From NCBI RefSeq assembly GCF_026805325.1, contig NZ_JAPRAT010000017.1:17297-81296 (forward strand): 64,000 nt of DNA. The letters run 5' to 3'. The translations under genes and the position numbers were made by a program. Position 1 is the stretch's first letter; every line of letters begins with the position of its first letter. This document shows positions 33,989 through 45,392 of this stretch, piece by piece. The notes below the pieces were generated by a model. That model worked only from the letters and a program-made list of their open reading frames with translations. It searched no databases and was not told the origin of the DNA. The DNA comes from Natronobacillus azotifigens (GTDB taxonomy: Bacteria > Bacillota > Bacilli > Bacillales > Amphibacillaceae).

Positions 33989-34035
33989 TCGCATATCCTC
34001 CAAAGCAACAAGGATAACAGAAGCACCTTGAATAT

Positions 34036-34064
34036 AGTACCACCCTCAAATTATAATGTCAACT
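34036..34064 (-). promoter_or_regulatory. Sigma-A promoter of rplGB-rpsL-rpsG-fusA-tuf
   Basis: TTGACA (34059-34064), a 17-bp spacer and TACTAT (34036-34041) lie in the gap behind rpoC, about 40 bp before the rplGB start. Confidence 0.8.
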
Positions 34065-34147
34065 TAAATATCTACATAATCAAGAAAACATTAATAGAAT
34101 GATCCGACCTCAAGGTTACTTCTTTTCCACCCCTGCTTGTTAGCTTT

Positions 34148-37100
34148 TTATTGTAGTGTTGATTCGTCTACTGGTAATTCTTCTACTACTTCTTCAACAG
34201 ATTGTTCCGTCTGAGCCTGGATCTTACGATATCTCTGCATACCCGTTCCAGCCGGAACTAATTTACCGATGATAACATTCTCTTTCAAACCTAGTAGCTC
34301 ATCGCGTTTTCCTTTAATCGCTGCATCGGTTAATACTCTTGTTGTCTCTTGGAATGACGCAGCCGATAAGAAGGAATCTGTCTCTAGTGATGCCTTCGTG
34401 ATTCCTAACAGCACTGGTCTTCCTACTGCAGGTTGTGTCCCTTCAAGAAGGACTTTTTTGTTCGCTTCTCGGAATTGGTGAATTTCTAATAAGGAGCCTG
34501 GCAAGACATCCGTATCACCGGCATCAGCAATACGTACTTTACGTAGCATTTGCCTTACCATTACTTCCACGTGCTTGTCACCAATCTCTACCCCTTGCAT
34601 ACGGTATACTTTTTGTACTTCTTTTAATAAGTACGATTGTACACCATCAATACCTTGAATTTTCAGTAGTTCTTTCGGATCAATCGAACCTTCCGTCAGT
34701 GCTTCTCCAGCTTTTACAGTATCACCCACGTTAACTTTTACGCGCGAACCATATGGAGCTGTGTACGTACGGGTCTCAATGTCTCCTTGTACGATAACTT
34801 CTTGTTTATCTTTCACTTCACTGATATCTTGAACGGTACCGTTAATCTCTGTTATTACCGCTTGACCTTTTGGATTACGCGCCTCAAAAATCTCTTGAAT
34901 ACGCGGTAAACCTTGGGTAATGTCACTTCCCGCAACACCACCAGTGTGGAATGTACGCATCGTTAACTGTGTACCCGGTTCCCCGATCGACTGTGCAGCA
35001 ATGATACCCACTGCTTCACCAACTTCAACCTCTTGGCCAGTTGCAAGATTTCGACCGTAACACTTTTTACAAGCTCCATGTTTTGTATTACATGTGAACA
35101 CGGTTCTTATCGTCACTGCTTCAATGCCTGCCTCGACAATTTGCTTGGCAACATCTTCATGAATGACTTCATTCTTATCAACTAAAATTTCCTTTGTTTC
35201 CGGATGGCGTACCGTTTGGAATGAAGTACGACCAATTAAACGGTCGACTAATGGCTCGATCATCTCTGTTCCTTCCGTAATCGAACGAACTGTTAAGCCT
35301 TTATCTGTTCCACAATCATCATCTCGAATAATTACATCTTGCGCAACGTCAACAAGGCGTCGAGTCAAGTAACCGGAATCGGCTGTTTTTAACGCTGTAT
35401 CGGCTAGACCTTTACGCGCACCGTGTGTAGAGATGAAATACTCTAGTACGGTTAAACCTTCTCGGAAACTTGATTTGATCGGTAACTCAATAATTCTACC
35501 AGCCGGATTGGCCATCAATCCACGCATACCCGCCAACTGTGTAAAGTTCGACGCGTTACCACGTGCTCCTGAATCACTCATCATAAAGATTGGATTTCGA
35601 ATACTTAATGATCTCATCAGTTTTTCTTGGATAACGTCTTTCGCTTGAGACCAGATCGAAATAACACGTTCATAACGCTCTTCATCCGTAATCAAACCAC
35701 GACGGAATTGTTTTAAGACTTTATCTACCTTCTCTTGTGCTTCTTCTAAAATTTTCTCTTTTTCAGCTAATACCACAATATCAGCTACCCCTACTGTTAT
35801 TCCTGCTTTTGTAGAGTATTTGAATCCTAGATCTTTCATCAGGTCAAGCATTTTAGAAGTTTCACTAATCTTAAATTTCTTAAACACTTCTGCGATAATA
35901 TCCCCAAGAATACCTTTTTTAAACGGTAAAATGGCATCTCGATTTTCTAACTCTTCTTTAATGTTCGTTCCTTTTTCAACAAAATACTTATCTGGTGTTT
36001 TTACCTCTAAGTTTGTTTGTGTTGGTTCATTCATATATGGGAATGACTCTGGAAGAATATCATTAAAGATCAATTTACCCACTGTAGTTAAAAGTAGCTT
36101 CCCATTTTGTTCTTTCGTGAAATTGTCTTTTCCTAAGGATGCTACTTGCACCGCTACTCTCGTATGCAAATGAACATAGCCACTTTGATACGCAATCAAA
36201 GCTTCCGATAAGTCTTTAAAGACCATACCTTCACCGATCGCACCTTTGCGCTCTATAGTCAGATAATAGTTACCTAAAACCATATCTTGGGATGGTGTTA
36301 CAACAGGCTTACCGTCTTTTGGATTCAAGATGTTCTGTGCTGCTAACATCAAAATACGTGCTTCCGCTTGTGCTTCTGCAGATAATGGAACGTGAACAGC
36401 CATTTGGTCACCGTCAAAGTCGGCATTATATGCCGTACACACTAATGGATGCAGACGAATTGCCCGGCCTTCTACTAGTGTAGGCTCGAAAGCTTGAATA
36501 CCTAATCGGTGTAATGTTGGTGCACGGTTTAATAGTACTGGGTGTTCTCGAATAACATCTTCTAGAACTTCCCATACTTCAGCGTTCAGTCGTTCTATTT
36601 TACGTTTCGCAGATTTAATGTTGTGCGCTAAACCCCGCTCAACTAACTCTTTCATTATAAACGGTTTAAATAACTCGACTGCCATTTCTTTAGGTAAACC
36701 ACATTGGTACATCTTCAAGTGTGGACCAACAACAATAACAGAACGGCCAGAATAGTCAACTCGTTTTCCTAATAAGTTCTGGCGGAATCGCCCTTGCTTA
36801 CCTTTTAACATATGTGATAACGATTTTAATGGACGGTTACCTGGTCCAGTTACCGGACGTCCACGGCGACCGTTGTCAATCAACGCATCGACAGCTTCTT
36901 GTAGCATACGTTTCTCATTTTGAACAATAATACTTGGTGCCCCTAAATCTAATAACCGCTTCAGACGATTATTACGGTTAATGACACGACGGTATAGATC
37001 ATTCAAATCAGATGTAGCAAATCGACCACCATCTAACTGAACCATTGGACGCAATTCAGGGGGGATAATCGGAAGCACATCTAAGATCATCCATGATGGA

Positions 37101-37765
37101 TTGTTCCCAGAGTTTCTAAATGCCTCGATAACTTCCAATCTTTTAATTGCTCTGGTTCTTCGTTGTCCTTGCGCGGATTTCAATTCTTCACGCAAAAACT
37201 CCATTTCTTTGTCTAAATCAATGTCTTGAAGGATCTTTTTAATCGCTTCTGCTCCCATTTGCGCTTGGAAGGTTTGACCATACTTATCTCGATAAGCACG
37301 ATACTCTTTTTCTGAAAGCAATTGTTTTTTCTCAAGCGCTGTGTCACCGGCATCCGTAACAATATATGCTGCAAAATAGATGACTTCTTCCAATGCTCTT
37401 GGTGACATATCTAAAACCAATCCCATTCGACTTGGGATACCTTTGAAATACCAAATATGCGAAACAGGGGCAGCTAACTCAATATGGCCCATACGTTCCC
37501 GGCGCACCTTCGACTTGGTTACTTCTACTCCACAACGATCACATACAACACCTTTATAACGTACTCGCTTGTACTTTCCACAGTGACATTCCCAGTCTTT
37601 CTGTGGCCCGAAAATCCTCTCGCAAAATAAACCATCTTTTTCTGGTTTTAACGTTCGATAATTGATGGTTTCTGGTTTTTTGACTTCTCCATATGACCAA
37701 GAACGAATTTTATCAGGTGATGCCAACCCTATCTTCATAAATTCAAAATTATTTACATCTAGCAA
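34148..37765 (-). CDS. rpoC: RNA polymerase beta-prime subunit
   Basis: The 1205-residue catalytic subunit has the Mg-binding NADFDGDQM, the N-terminal zinc site [20 protein letters not shown] and the second zinc site with CGTDKG and [13 protein letters not shown]. The start is TTG at 37765 ([15 protein letters not shown]). It follows rpoB by about 107 bp. The C-terminal tail [11 protein letters not shown] is acidic, as in other bacilli. Confidence 0.99.
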   Translation of the reverse strand: MLDVNNFEFMKIGLASPDKIRSWSYGEVKKPETINYRTLKPEKDGLFCERIFGPQKDWECHCGKYKRVRYKGVVCDRCGVEVTKSKVRRERMGHIELAAPVSHIWYFKGIPSRMGLVLDMSPRALEEVIYFAAYIVTDAGDTALEKKQLLSEKEYRAYRDKYGQTFQAQMGAEAIKKILQDIDLDKEMEFLREELKSAQGQRRTRAIKRLEVIEAFRNSGNNPSWMILDVLPIIPPELRPMVQLDGGRFATSDLNDLYRRVINRNNRLKRLLDLGAPSIIVQNEKRMLQEAVDALIDNGRRGRPVTGPGNRPLKSLSHMLKGKQGRFRQNLLGKRVDYSGRSVIVVGPHLKMYQCGLPKEMAVELFKPFIMKELVERGLAHNIKSAKRKIERLNAEVWEVLEDVIREHPVLLNRAPTLHRLGIQAFEPTLVEGRAIRLHPLVCTAYNADFDGDQMAVHVPLSAEAQAEARILMLAAQNILNPKDGKPVVTPSQDMVLGNYYLTIERKGAIGEGMVFKDLSEALIAYQSGYVHLHTRVAVQVASLGKDNFTKEQNGKLLLTTVGKLIFNDILPESFPYMNEPTQTNLEVKTPDKYFVEKGTNIKEELENRDAILPFKKGILGDIIAEVFKKFKISETSKMLDLMKDLGFKYSTKAGITVGVADIVVLAEKEKILEEAQEKVDKVLKQFRRGLITDEERYERVISIWSQAKDVIQEKLMRSLSIRNPIFMMSDSGARGNASNFTQLAGMRGLMANPAGRIIELPIKSSFREGLTVLEYFISTHGARKGLADTALKTADSGYLTRRLVDVAQDVIIRDDDCGTDKGLTVRSITEGTEMIEPLVDRLIGRTSFQTVRHPETKEILVDKNEVIHEDVAKQIVEAGIEAVTIRTVFTCNTKHGACKKCYGRNLATGQEVEVGEAVGIIAAQSIGEPGTQLTMRTFHTGGVAGSDITQGLPRIQEIFEARNPKGQAVITEINGTVQDISEVKDKQEVIVQGDIETRTYTAPYGSRVKVNVGDTVKAGEALTEGSIDPKELLKIQGIDGVQSYLLKEVQKVYRMQGVEIGDKHVEVMVRQMLRKVRIADAGDTDVLPGSLLEIHQFREANKKVLLEGTQPAVGRPVLLGITKASLETDSFLSAASFQETTRVLTDAAIKGKRDELLGLKENVIIGKLVPAGTGMQRYRKIQAQTEQSVEEVVEELPVDESTLQ

Positions 37766-37872
37766 GGGGCTTACCTCCCTTTTAGTATGTGTTGAAAAGG
37801 TTGCAAATGAAAAGCGAAACCACCTTCCATTTGCGAACGCTATTAAACAACTTTTTCATCGAATGAAATTTC

Positions 37873-40800
37873 TTACTTCTCTTCTAACTCTAAATTAAAT
37901 TGCTCGGTAGATTGATTCTCTTCTTCTTCTATATCACGAAGCTCAATTTCTTCTTCATCAGCAGATAGCATTTTTACATCCATACCTAAACTTTGCAATT
38001 CCTTAATCAATACTTTAAATGATTCCGGAATACCTGGCTCAGGTACGTTCTCGCCTTTCACGATCGATTCATACGTTTTCACACGGCCAACTACATCATC
38101 AGACTTCACAGTAAGAATTTCTTGTAGTGTATAGGCAGCACCATACGCTTCAAGTGCCCATACCTCCATCTCACCAAAACGTTGCCCACCAAATTGAGCC
38201 TTACCACCTAATGGTTGTTGAGTAACTAATGAGTATGGCCCTGTAGAACGTGCATGCAGCTTATCATCAACCATGTGTGCGAGTTTGATCATGTACATGA
38301 CACCAACCGATACACGGTTATCAAACGCCTCACCTGATCTACCATCATAAAGAATGGTTTTGGCATCTCTAGCCATACCCGCTTCTTCAATGGTTTCCCA
38401 TACATCTTCTTCTCTCGCGCCATCAAATACTGGTGACGCAACGTGGATACCAAGCTGTCTAGCAGCCATACCAAGATGCAACTCCAACACCTGACCGATG
38501 TTCATACGTGATGGTACTCCTAATGGGTTTAACATGATATCAATCGGCGTTCCATCCGGCAAGAACGGCATATCTTCTTCTGGTAATATTTTTGAAATAA
38601 CACCTTTATTACCATGACGACCCGCCATTTTGTCTCCTTCGTGAATTTTACGTTTTTGTACGATATAGACACGAACAAGTTGATTTACACCTGGAGGTAA
38701 TTCGTCACCGTCTTCACGATTGAATATTTTAACGTCTAAAACGATACCACCCGCACCATGAGGAACACGTAAAGAAGTATCACGCACCTCGCGAGCTTTT
38801 TCCCCAAAGATTGCATGTAGTAAACGTTCCTCGGCAGACAGTTCCGTTACCCCTTTTGGTGTAACTTTTCCGACTAACAAATCACCATCTTCTACTTCTG
38901 CCCCAACACGGATAATTCCACGTTCATCAAGATCACGCAATGCATCTTCACCAACATTTGGAATATCGCGAGTGATTTCTTCAGGTCCTAGTTTCGTATC
39001 TCGCGCTTCGGATTCATATTCTTCAATATGAATGGAAGTATAAACATCATCTTTAACCAAACGCTCGCTCATGATGATCGCATCCTCGTAGTTATAACCT
39101 TCCCAAGTCATAAATCCTACCAAGACGTTTTGACCAAGAGCTAATTCTCCGTCTTCCATTGATGGTCCATCTGCTAAAATCTCGCCTTTTGTAACACGAT
39201 CACCGACGCGAACAATCGGGCGTTGATTGTAGCAGGTACCTTGATTGGATCGAATAAACTTTTGCAATTTATAACGAACCACATCACCTTGGACTTCTTT
39301 CCCATCTACTTCAGACAAACTTCGAATGCGGATTTCTTTTGCTTCGACACGCTCAACAATACCATCATGTCGGCAAATAACAGCGGCACCCGAGTCTTTT
39401 CCTGAAACATATTCCATTCCTGTACCAACAAGTGGGGAACGGGGTTGCAATAAAGGAACAGCTTGACGTTGCATGTTTGCACCCATCAATGCACGGTTAG
39501 AGTCATCGTTCTCTAAGAAAGGAATACAAGCTGTCGCTGCAGATACAACCTGCTTAGGCGATACGTCCATGTAATCAATACGATCACGACTAACAATTGT
39601 ATTTTCCCCTCGGAAACGTGCAATAACTTCATCATCAATGAATGATCCGTCATCTGCTAAACGAGCATTTGCTTGCGCTACAACATAATTATCCTCTTCA
39701 TCCGCAGTTAGGTAATCATAATACTCCGAAACTTTACCTGTTTCGTGATCAACACGACGATATGGCGTTTCGATAAATCCAAATTTATTTACTTTTGCGT
39801 AGGAAGATAACGAGTTGATCAAACCGATATTCGGTCCCTCTGGCGTTTCAATCGGACACATTCGACCATAGTGTGAATAGTGAACATCACGCACTTCAAA
39901 ACCAGCTCGTTCACGCGTTAAACCACCAGGCCCTAACGCAGATAAACGTCGCTTGTGTGTTAATTCTGCTAATGGATTTGTTTGATCCATAAACTGTGAT
40001 AACTGAGAACTTCCAAAGAACTCTTTTATCGACGCAATGACTGGTCGTATATTTATGAGTTGTTGTGGTGTAATGGCAGACGTATCTTGAATAGACATAC
40101 GCTCACGCACAACTCGTTCCATTCGGGATAAACCGATTCGGAATTGATTTTGCAGTAATTCCCCTACAGAGCGTAGACGACGGTTACCTAGATGATCAAT
40201 ATCATCTGTATCACCAACGTCATGGAGAATATTAAAGAAATAGTTGATTGCAGCTAGTATGTCAGCTGGTGCGATATTCTTCACACTAGTGTCTACAGAA
40301 CCATTCCCGATTACCGTTAAGACTCTTTCGCCATCCGGGTCAGTTGGATCAATGATTTTTACCGCTTGAAGCTTTATCTGCTCTTGTAAAACACCTTCAT
40401 TAGGCTCCACATAGTATTCACCAATGCTTTCCTCTGCACGATCTAAGTATGGTAAAATCTTGTCTAATAAGCGGCGATCTAATTTATCACCTTTATCAGC
40501 TAATACCTCTCCAGTCTCTGGGTCGACTAAAGTTTCAGCTAACACTTGATTAAACAGGCGATTCTTAATATGCAATTTCTTATTCATTTTATATCTACCA
40601 ACATGCGCTAAATCATAGCGTTTTGGATCAAAAAACCTTGAAATCATTAGGCTTTTTGCATTCTCGACTGTCGGCGGCTCTCCTGGACGTAAACGTTCGT
40701 AAATCTCCAGCAAAGCTTTCTCACTTGTTTCGGTATTATCTTTTTCTAACGTGTTTTTCAAATATTCATTATCACCGATTAGATCAATGATTTCTTGATC

Positions 40801-41409
40801 TGTGCCGAAACCTAAAGCTCTCAACAACACAGTGATTGGTAGTTTTCTCGTACGATCAATCCGAACGTGCACTACATCTTTTGCATCTGTTTCAAATTCT
40901 AGCCAAGCTCCTCGATTTGGGATGACTGTCGCGGTATAACCACGCTTACCATTCTTATCTATTTTTTTACTAAAATAGACACTTGGTGACCGAACAAGCT
41001 GGGAAACGATAACACGTTCAGCTCCATTTATTACAAACGTACCTGTGTCAGTCATTAGTGGGAAGTCACCCATAAATACTTCTTGCTCTTTTACTTCACC
41101 AGTCTCGTTGTTTAACAAACGTACTTTCACGCGTAGCGGGGCATTGTAAGTAACATCTCTTTCTTTTGATTCTTCTACAGGGTATTTCGGTTCCCCTAGA
41201 CTGTAATCCACAAATTCTAGGGATAAGTTTCCTGCGAAATCCTCAATTGGAGAGATATCTTTGAACATCTCTCTTAACCCTTCTTCTAAAAACCATTCAT
41301 AAGAAGCGGTTTGAATCTCGATAAGATTCGGTAATTCTAATACCTCACTAATACGTGCGTAGCTTCTGCGCTGGCGGTGTCGTCCATACTGAACTAGTTG
41401 ACCTGTCAA
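37873..41409 (-). CDS. rpoB: RNA polymerase beta subunit
   Basis: The 1178-residue subunit begins [21 protein letters not shown] choose TTG at 41409, because GAGGGG is 8 nt upstream and B. subtilis also uses TTG there; a GTG three codons earlier lies in the ribosome site. The rifampicin-resistance cluster [20 protein letters not shown], followed by [10 protein letters not shown], is wild type. A hairpin terminator (41441-41477) sits only about 30 bp before the start, so expression may depend on readthrough. The acidic C-terminus ([13 protein letters not shown]) is usual. Confidence 0.98.
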   Translation of the reverse strand: MTGQLVQYGRHRQRRSYARISEVLELPNLIEIQTASYEWFLEEGLREMFKDISPIEDFAGNLSLEFVDYSLGEPKYPVEESKERDVTYNAPLRVKVRLLNNETGEVKEQEVFMGDFPLMTDTGTFVINGAERVIVSQLVRSPSVYFSKKIDKNGKRGYTATVIPNRGAWLEFETDAKDVVHVRIDRTRKLPITVLLRALGFGTDQEIIDLIGDNEYLKNTLEKDNTETSEKALLEIYERLRPGEPPTVENAKSLMISRFFDPKRYDLAHVGRYKMNKKLHIKNRLFNQVLAETLVDPETGEVLADKGDKLDRRLLDKILPYLDRAEESIGEYYVEPNEGVLQEQIKLQAVKIIDPTDPDGERVLTVIGNGSVDTSVKNIAPADILAAINYFFNILHDVGDTDDIDHLGNRRLRSVGELLQNQFRIGLSRMERVVRERMSIQDTSAITPQQLINIRPVIASIKEFFGSSQLSQFMDQTNPLAELTHKRRLSALGPGGLTRERAGFEVRDVHYSHYGRMCPIETPEGPNIGLINSLSSYAKVNKFGFIETPYRRVDHETGKVSEYYDYLTADEEDNYVVAQANARLADDGSFIDDEVIARFRGENTIVSRDRIDYMDVSPKQVVSAATACIPFLENDDSNRALMGANMQRQAVPLLQPRSPLVGTGMEYVSGKDSGAAVICRHDGIVERVEAKEIRIRSLSEVDGKEVQGDVVRYKLQKFIRSNQGTCYNQRPIVRVGDRVTKGEILADGPSMEDGELALGQNVLVGFMTWEGYNYEDAIIMSERLVKDDVYTSIHIEEYESEARDTKLGPEEITRDIPNVGEDALRDLDERGIIRVGAEVEDGDLLVGKVTPKGVTELSAEERLLHAIFGEKAREVRDTSLRVPHGAGGIVLDVKIFNREDGDELPPGVNQLVRVYIVQKRKIHEGDKMAGRHGNKGVISKILPEEDMPFLPDGTPIDIMLNPLGVPSRMNIGQVLELHLGMAARQLGIHVASPVFDGAREEDVWETIEEAGMARDAKTILYDGRSGEAFDNRVSVGVMYMIKLAHMVDDKLHARSTGPYSLVTQQPLGGKAQFGGQRFGEMEVWALEAYGAAYTLQEILTVKSDDVVGRVKTYESIVKGENVPEPGIPESFKVLIKELQSLGMDVKMLSADEEEIELRDIEEEENQSTEQFNLELEEK

Positions 41410-41440
41410 CTGCTTCACCCCTCAAATCAAGAATAAAAAA

Positions 41441-41477
41441 CAAAAAAGCTTAAGCAATTATATTTTTGTTAAGCTTG
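41441..41477 (-). terminator. Terminator-like hairpin directly upstream of rpoB
   Basis: AAGCTTAA and TTAAGCTT form 8-bp arms around a 14-nt AT loop and run into TTTTTTGTTTTTTATT on the minus strand. The hairpin ends about 30 bp before the rpoB start. It may attenuate transcription from upstream. Confidence 0.7.
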
Positions 41478-41511
41478 TATACCTTTTCCGCCGAATTATT
41501 GATTCCTACTA

Positions 41512-41539
41512 TTGACTTATACGGTGGAATAGGTATAAT
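41512..41539 (+). promoter_or_regulatory. Strong sigma-A-like promoter pointing away from rpoB
   Basis: TTGACT (41512-41517), a 16-bp spacer and TATAAT (41534-41539) lie on the plus strand. No rightward gene follows. The transcript would run through the 320-bp gap and antisense to the rsmC-like gene. A 7-bp inverted repeat (TGTTCGA...TCGAACA, 41555-41576) lies just downstream. Confidence 0.55.
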
Positions 41540-41576
41540 TTAATCAGAATAAAGTGTTCGACAATATTATCGAACA

Positions 41577-41868
41577 TACTTGCAATAATGAGATTACAAG
41601 TTATTTATTTTGACATTTACTAATTGTAAATGGTACTGAAAACCTTATAAAAACAGTAACTAAGACATATGAAACGTCCCCAAACAAAGGCATACCGCCT
41701 TCACCTGCGTAAAACCTCACATACTTTTCCAAGTTCTATCCATCATTTCCGTTTTTATAAGCAATTATACATAAAAATTCACAAAATTACCTCTTGACAA
41801 CAAAACGGCCTATTGGCATTTTTCAATACTATCACAAACACATTTTATAGTCAATCTTTTTATCAGGC
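41577..41868. other. Non-coding gap between the rsmC-like gene and rpoB
   Basis: This AT-rich stretch has no gene-like frame. A weak minus-strand hairpin, AATGCC-AATA-GGCCGTTTTGTT (about 41805-41825), may terminate the rsmC-like transcript. Confidence 0.4.
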
Positions 41869-42468
41869 TTACTTTGTTGCGCGAATAATTTCATAGCCCT
41901 TCTGTTTCTTCGCGATTTTAACTGTGGAAAATAACGCCTCTATTTTCTTTAAAGCTGATGGCGCGCCTTGCTTTTTCTGAATAACAACCCAAAGTTCTCC
42001 TTCTGGCTCCAAAAATTCATAACTATCCTCAAATATTTGATGAACTGTTTTTTTACCTGCTCGAATTGGCGGGTTAGTTAGGACTGCAGCGCAGGGTTGA
42101 TTCGGAATTTGCTCAAACCGATCACTTAAGTAAAAGGCTACATTCTCAATACGATTATGCTTAGCGTTCTCACGCGCTAACCCGATCGCTCTTTCATTAA
42201 CGTCACTCATGATGATATGCCTGTTCGGAAAACTTTTTGCGATGGATAGGCCAATCGGTCCGTAACCGCACCCTAAATCAACAATAGCACCTGCTATTTC
42301 TGGGGCTTCAAAGGTATCGATTAGCGTTTTTGAACCAAAATCTACTTCATTTTTTGAAAAGACACCAATATCACTTGTGAATTGAAAGGAATGTCCACGC
42401 AGATCATAGTTCCACGTTTTGGGGTTACTTTTCGATTGGGGCTGGTTGGTAAAGTATTGCTCTGACAT
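41869..42468 (-). CDS. Class I SAM methyltransferase, RsmC-like (YbxB type)
   Basis: The 199-residue protein has the SAM-binding motif IVDLGCGYGPIG, an acidic end of strand 2 (MSDVNERAIG) and the motif LTNPPIRAGK, an NPPF-like catalytic loop of base-modifying N-methyltransferases. The family includes 16S rRNA guanine methyltransferase RsmC; this is the short single-domain form found between rplL and rpoB in bacilli. The start at 42468 (MSEQYFTNQP) follows GGTAGGTGCTAGG; eleven upstream codons are in frame but lack a site. Confidence 0.92.
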   Translation of the reverse strand: MSEQYFTNQPQSKSNPKTWNYDLRGHSFQFTSDIGVFSKNEVDFGSKTLIDTFEAPEIAGAIVDLGCGYGPIGLSIAKSFPNRHIIMSDVNERAIGLARENAKHNRIENVAFYLSDRFEQIPNQPCAAVLTNPPIRAGKKTVHQIFEDSYEFLEPEGELWVVIQKKQGAPSALKKIEALFSTVKIAKKQKGYEIIRATK

Positions 42469-42649
42469 CCTAGCACCTACCTTATTAAAAACATTATTCA
42501 TACAACAATACGTAGTTTTATAATCGTCTTATCGTACAGGAACATCGTGGTGTGATCTTGTAGCTAGAATTACAACATCCAACAAACTTAGGTAGCATTT
42601 CATCGTAGAAAATTACTTGTGGAATTTTTAAACATCCACTAATACAAAG

Positions 42650-42682
42650 ATAAAGCCCGCCTAAAACAATAGACGAGCTCAA
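42650..42682 (-). terminator. Terminator after rplL
   Basis: AGCTCGTC pairs with GGCGGGCT (two G-U pairs) around 10 nt, followed by TTTAT on the minus strand, 15 bp behind rplL. Confidence 0.7.
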
Positions 42683-42694
42683 CTTGAACATTTA

Positions 42695-43057
42695 TTACTT
42701 CAATTCTACTCCAGCGCCAACTTCTTCAAGTTTAGCTTTCATTTCTTCAGCATCTTCTTTAGAAACGCCTTCTTTAATAGCTCCTGGTGCGTTATCTACA
42801 AGATCTTTTGCGTCTTTAAGACCAAGACCAGTGATTTCACGAACAGCTTTAACAACTTTGATTTTTGAAGCTCCAGCACTTGTTAATACTACGTCAAATT
42901 CAGTTTGCTCTTCAGCTGCTTCTCCACCAGCTGCTCCAGCTGCTGCTACAGGTGCAGCTGCTGTTACACCAAACTCTTCTTCAATTGCTTTTACTAGGTC
43001 ATTTAATTCAAGAACGGACATTTCTTTGATTGCTTCAATAATTTGCTCTTTAGACAT
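42695..43057 (-). CDS. rplL: 50S ribosomal protein L7/L12
   Basis: The 120-residue stalk protein has an N-terminal dimerisation domain, an Ala/Gly-rich hinge ([16 protein letters not shown]) and a factor-binding C-terminal domain ([20 protein letters not shown]). It follows rplJ with a gap of about 80 bp. Confidence 0.98.
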   Translation of the reverse strand: MSKEQIIEAIKEMSVLELNDLVKAIEEEFGVTAAAPVAAAGAAGGEAAEEQTEFDVVLTSAGASKIKVVKAVREITGLGLKDAKDLVDNAPGAIKEGVSKEDAEEMKAKLEEVGAGVELK

Positions 43058-43134
43058 TCTAATTTCCTCCTATTAATATAATAATTTTATCCTTCAACGA
43101 ACAGTTACTTATTTAAATAGCTCGTGCTATGCAA

Positions 43135-43635
43135 TTAAGCGCCTTGTTCTTCTTTTTGTTCTGCAATTGCTTTTGTTGCGTATGCAAAATTTCGTACCGG
43201 TGCTTGTAGCACGCTGAGTAGCATAGAAAGTAAGCCTTCGTAATTCGGTAAAGCAGCAAGTTCTTTGATTTGATCAATCGTTGCAATATTACCTTGGATT
43301 ACGCCACCTTTAATTTCTAGTGCTTCATGATCTTTAGCAAAGCTGTTCAAAACTTTAGCTGGTGCTACTACATCTTCATTACTGAAGGCGATAGCTGTTG
43401 GCCCAACAAGCGCTTCGTTTAACTCTGAAAGTTCAGCTTCCTCGGCAGCACGGCGAGACATTGTATTTTTGTATACTTTAAATTCAACACCTGCTTCACG
43501 AAGCTTACTACGCAATTCTGTTACTTCCGCCACATCAAGACCACGGTAATCAACAAGGATAGTCGACTGACTTTCACGGAATTTGCTTGCGATTTCAGAT
43601 ACAACTTGCTTTTTCTTTTCAATAATCTTTGACAT
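43135..43635 (-). CDS. rplJ: 50S ribosomal protein L10
   Basis: The 166-residue stalk base binds L12 dimers through its C-terminal helix. The N-terminus [20 protein letters not shown] and [20 protein letters not shown] are typical. It is preceded by the L10 leader and its own promoter, so it is regulated separately from rplK-rplA. Confidence 0.98.
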   Translation of the reverse strand: MSKIIEKKKQVVSEIASKFRESQSTILVDYRGLDVAEVTELRSKLREAGVEFKVYKNTMSRRAAEEAELSELNEALVGPTAIAFSNEDVVAPAKVLNSFAKDHEALEIKGGVIQGNIATIDQIKELAALPNYEGLLSMLLSVLQAPVRNFAYATKAIAEQKEEQGA

Positions 43636-43702
43636 CGTTCCACCTCCTATTGACTAAACATCATACCGAAAGATCGAGCTATTTCTCCAAAGGTACTTAA
43701 GA

Positions 43703-43863
43703 AGAAAAAAACCTCACATCTTAAAGTAGACGTGAGGGAATTGTTTGAATCGATAAGACATACATAAAAGTATTATCTTTTTATCCAGACACCTCGGTAG
43801 GATATTAAGCTTGATAAAAGCACCTACTGTCTACGGTATAACGTATTATTTGATTTTTCAACA
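43703..43863 (-). ncRNA. L10 leader (ribosomal protein autoregulation) with terminator
   Basis: From the predicted start near 43863 the RNA reads GTTATACCGTAGACAGTAGGTGCTTTTATC and ATATCCTACCGAGGTGTCTGG, the conserved core where L10(L12) binds in this leader class. It ends in CCTCACGTC...GATGTGAGG followed by TTTTTTTC (43703-43738). L10 binding is expected to favour termination before rplJ. The last 70 bp hold the ribosome site for rplJ. Confidence 0.85.
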
Positions 43864-43869
43864 TTTTTC

Positions 43870-43898
43870 ATTATAGCTGTACGCTACAATAAAGTCAA
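43870..43898 (-). promoter_or_regulatory. Sigma-A promoter of rplJ-rplL
   Basis: TTGACT (43893-43898), a 17-bp spacer and TATAAT (43870-43875) lie directly upstream of the L10 leader. Confidence 0.85.
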
Positions 43899-43907
43899 TA
43901 GTTCTTT

Positions 43908-44606
43908 TTATTTCGCTGCAAATGTTGATGGATCTACTTTCACACCTGGTCCCATTGTAGAGGTAACAGCTGCGTTGCGAACGTAGATACCTTTTGATGA
44001 TTGTGGCTTCACTTTCATCAATGTACTTGCTAGCGCATGAAAGTTCTCCATTAATTGATCCAATTCAAAAGAAGCTTTTCCAATCGGAACATGAACGTTA
44101 GATTGACGATCAACTCGGTATTCTACTTTACCCGCTTTGATTTCTTTTACTGCTTTTTCTACATCAAATGTTACTGTTCCTGTTTTCGGGTTCGGCATTA
44201 GACCTTTTGGCCCTAAGACACGGCCTAATTTACCAACTTCAGCCATCATGTCTGGAGTTGCTACGATTACATCAAAGTCAAACCATCCTTGATTAATTTT
44301 GTTAATCAAATCTTGTTCTCCTACGTAATCCGCCCCAGCAGCTTCTGCTTCTTTTGCTTTATCACCTTTTGCGAATACTAAAACAGTTTGTGTTTTACCA
44401 GTACCATGTGGCAATACCATTGCCCCACGAATTTGTTGGTCAGCTTTTTTCGGGTCTACTCCTAGACGAAATGCCGCCTCTACTGTTTCATCAAAGTTTG
44501 CTTTCGCATTCTCTTTTACTAACGTCAATGCTTCTTTAATATCATACTGTTTTGTACGATCCACAAGCTTTAACGCCTCTTGTTGTTTCTTCGTTTTTTT
44601 AGCCAT
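43908..44606 (-). CDS. rplA: 50S ribosomal protein L1
   Basis: The 232-residue protein of the mobile L1 stalk has [14 protein letters not shown] and the block [18 protein letters not shown]. The start is placed at 44606 (MAKKTKKQ), behind CAAGGAGGAAATAAT; 15 upstream codons are in frame but unlike L1. A terminator hairpin separates it from rplK. Confidence 0.98.
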   Translation of the reverse strand: MAKKTKKQQEALKLVDRTKQYDIKEALTLVKENAKANFDETVEAAFRLGVDPKKADQQIRGAMVLPHGTGKTQTVLVFAKGDKAKEAEAAGADYVGEQDLINKINQGWFDFDVIVATPDMMAEVGKLGRVLGPKGLMPNPKTGTVTFDVEKAVKEIKAGKVEYRVDRQSNVHVPIGKASFELDQLMENFHALASTLMKVKPQSSKGIYVRNAAVTSTMGPGVKVDPSTFAAK

Positions 44607-44730
44607 TATTATTTCCTCCTTGAATGTGGTTTTAACGGTTATACCTCCCACTTAAAAAAAGCGGATCCTATTCATCCAACGAACGAATGAACAGGCAACT
44701 AGCTGACTGCACTTCTAGTTCATCTGCCTA
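44607..44730 (-). promoter_or_regulatory. Leader segment upstream of rplA, possible L1-responsive structure
   Basis: Between the rplK|rplA terminator and the rplA ribosome site lies GATGAACTAG...CTAGTTGCCTGTTCATTCG, which can pair, followed by GGATGAATAGGATCCGC and TTTTTTTAAGTGGGAGG. L1 is a common autorepressor, so this could be its mRNA target, but I cannot match a specific consensus. Confidence 0.3.
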
Positions 44731-44775
44731 CAAAAAGGTTGCGAAATGGTCAATAAGTCCATCACCGCAACCTTG
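44731..44775 (-). terminator. Terminator-like hairpin between rplK and rplA
   Basis: AAGGTTGCG and CGCAACCTT form perfect 9-bp arms, with an inner GATGG/CCATT pairing, and are followed by TTTTTG on the minus strand. It starts about 30 bp behind the rplK stop. Confidence 0.8.
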
Positions 44776-44802
44776 TTCTCCAATACTTCTACACGACGGG
44801 AA

Positions 44803-45228
44803 TTAGTCTTCGATCACGATTCCCATACTACGCGCTGTACCTTCTACCATACGCATAGCAGCTTCAACATCAGCTGCGTTTAAATCAGGCATTTTTGTTT
44901 CTGCGATCTCTTTTACTTGGTCACGCTTCAACGTCGCAACTTTATTGCGATTTGGTTCACCTGATGCAGTTTCAATACCCGCTGCTTTTTTAAGCAATAC
45001 AGCAGCCGGCGGAGTTTTGGTAATGAATGTAAATGAACGGTCTTCAAAAACCGTGATTTCTACCGGAATAATCAAACCAGCTTGTTCTTGCGTACGCGCA
45101 TTAAATTCTTTACAGAATCCCATGATATTCACACCTGCTTGACCTAATGCCGGTCCAACTGGTGGTGCTGGATTTGCTTTCCCTGCTGGGATTTGAAGTT
45201 TTACTACTTTAATTACTTTTTTAGCCAC
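44803..45228 (-). CDS. rplK: 50S ribosomal protein L11
   Basis: The 141-residue protein of the GTPase-associated centre, needed for RelA activation, has [20 protein letters not shown] and the C-terminal rRNA-binding domain. The start is GTG at 45228 ([11 protein letters not shown]) behind AAGGAGGTGTGTCTC; 20 upstream codons in frame are not L11-like. Confidence 0.98.
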   Translation of the reverse strand: MAKKVIKVVKLQIPAGKANPAPPVGPALGQAGVNIMGFCKEFNARTQEQAGLIIPVEITVFEDRSFTFITKTPPAAVLLKKAAGIETASGEPNRNKVATLKRDQVKEIAETKMPDLNAADVEAAMRMVEGTARSMGIVIED

Positions 45229-45330
45229 GAGACACACCTCCTTAAGTCCGTGATGTGGTAATAGGGCTTTGCCCTCCCACTCAATCATATGCTAATTAAA
45301 CCTTATACTCGAGGCATAAAGAACATTAAA

Positions 45331-45359
45331 ATTCTAGCATGTTACTAATAAAATTGCAA
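45331..45359 (-). promoter_or_regulatory. Sigma-A promoter of rplK-rplA
   Basis: TTGCAA (45354-45359), a 17-bp spacer and TAGAAT (45331-45336) leave a leader of about 95 nt before rplK. The nusG gene ends just upstream. Confidence 0.75.
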
Positions 45360-45392
45360 GAGCTCTATTGGATTATTACCAGAAATAATTCA

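Noticed and set aside
36292..36483. Several short ORFs opposite rpoC and rpoB
   Set aside because: All are shadows of long, fully conserved coding regions with no independent support.
41555..41580. LexA (SOS) box at TGTTCGA...TCGAACA
   Set aside because: Spacing and half-sites do not fit CGAACNNNNGTTCG.
42684..43076. 130-codon ORF antisense to rplL
   Set aside because: Low-complexity Ala/Ser/Pro product caused by the Ala-rich hinge of L7/L12 on the other strand.
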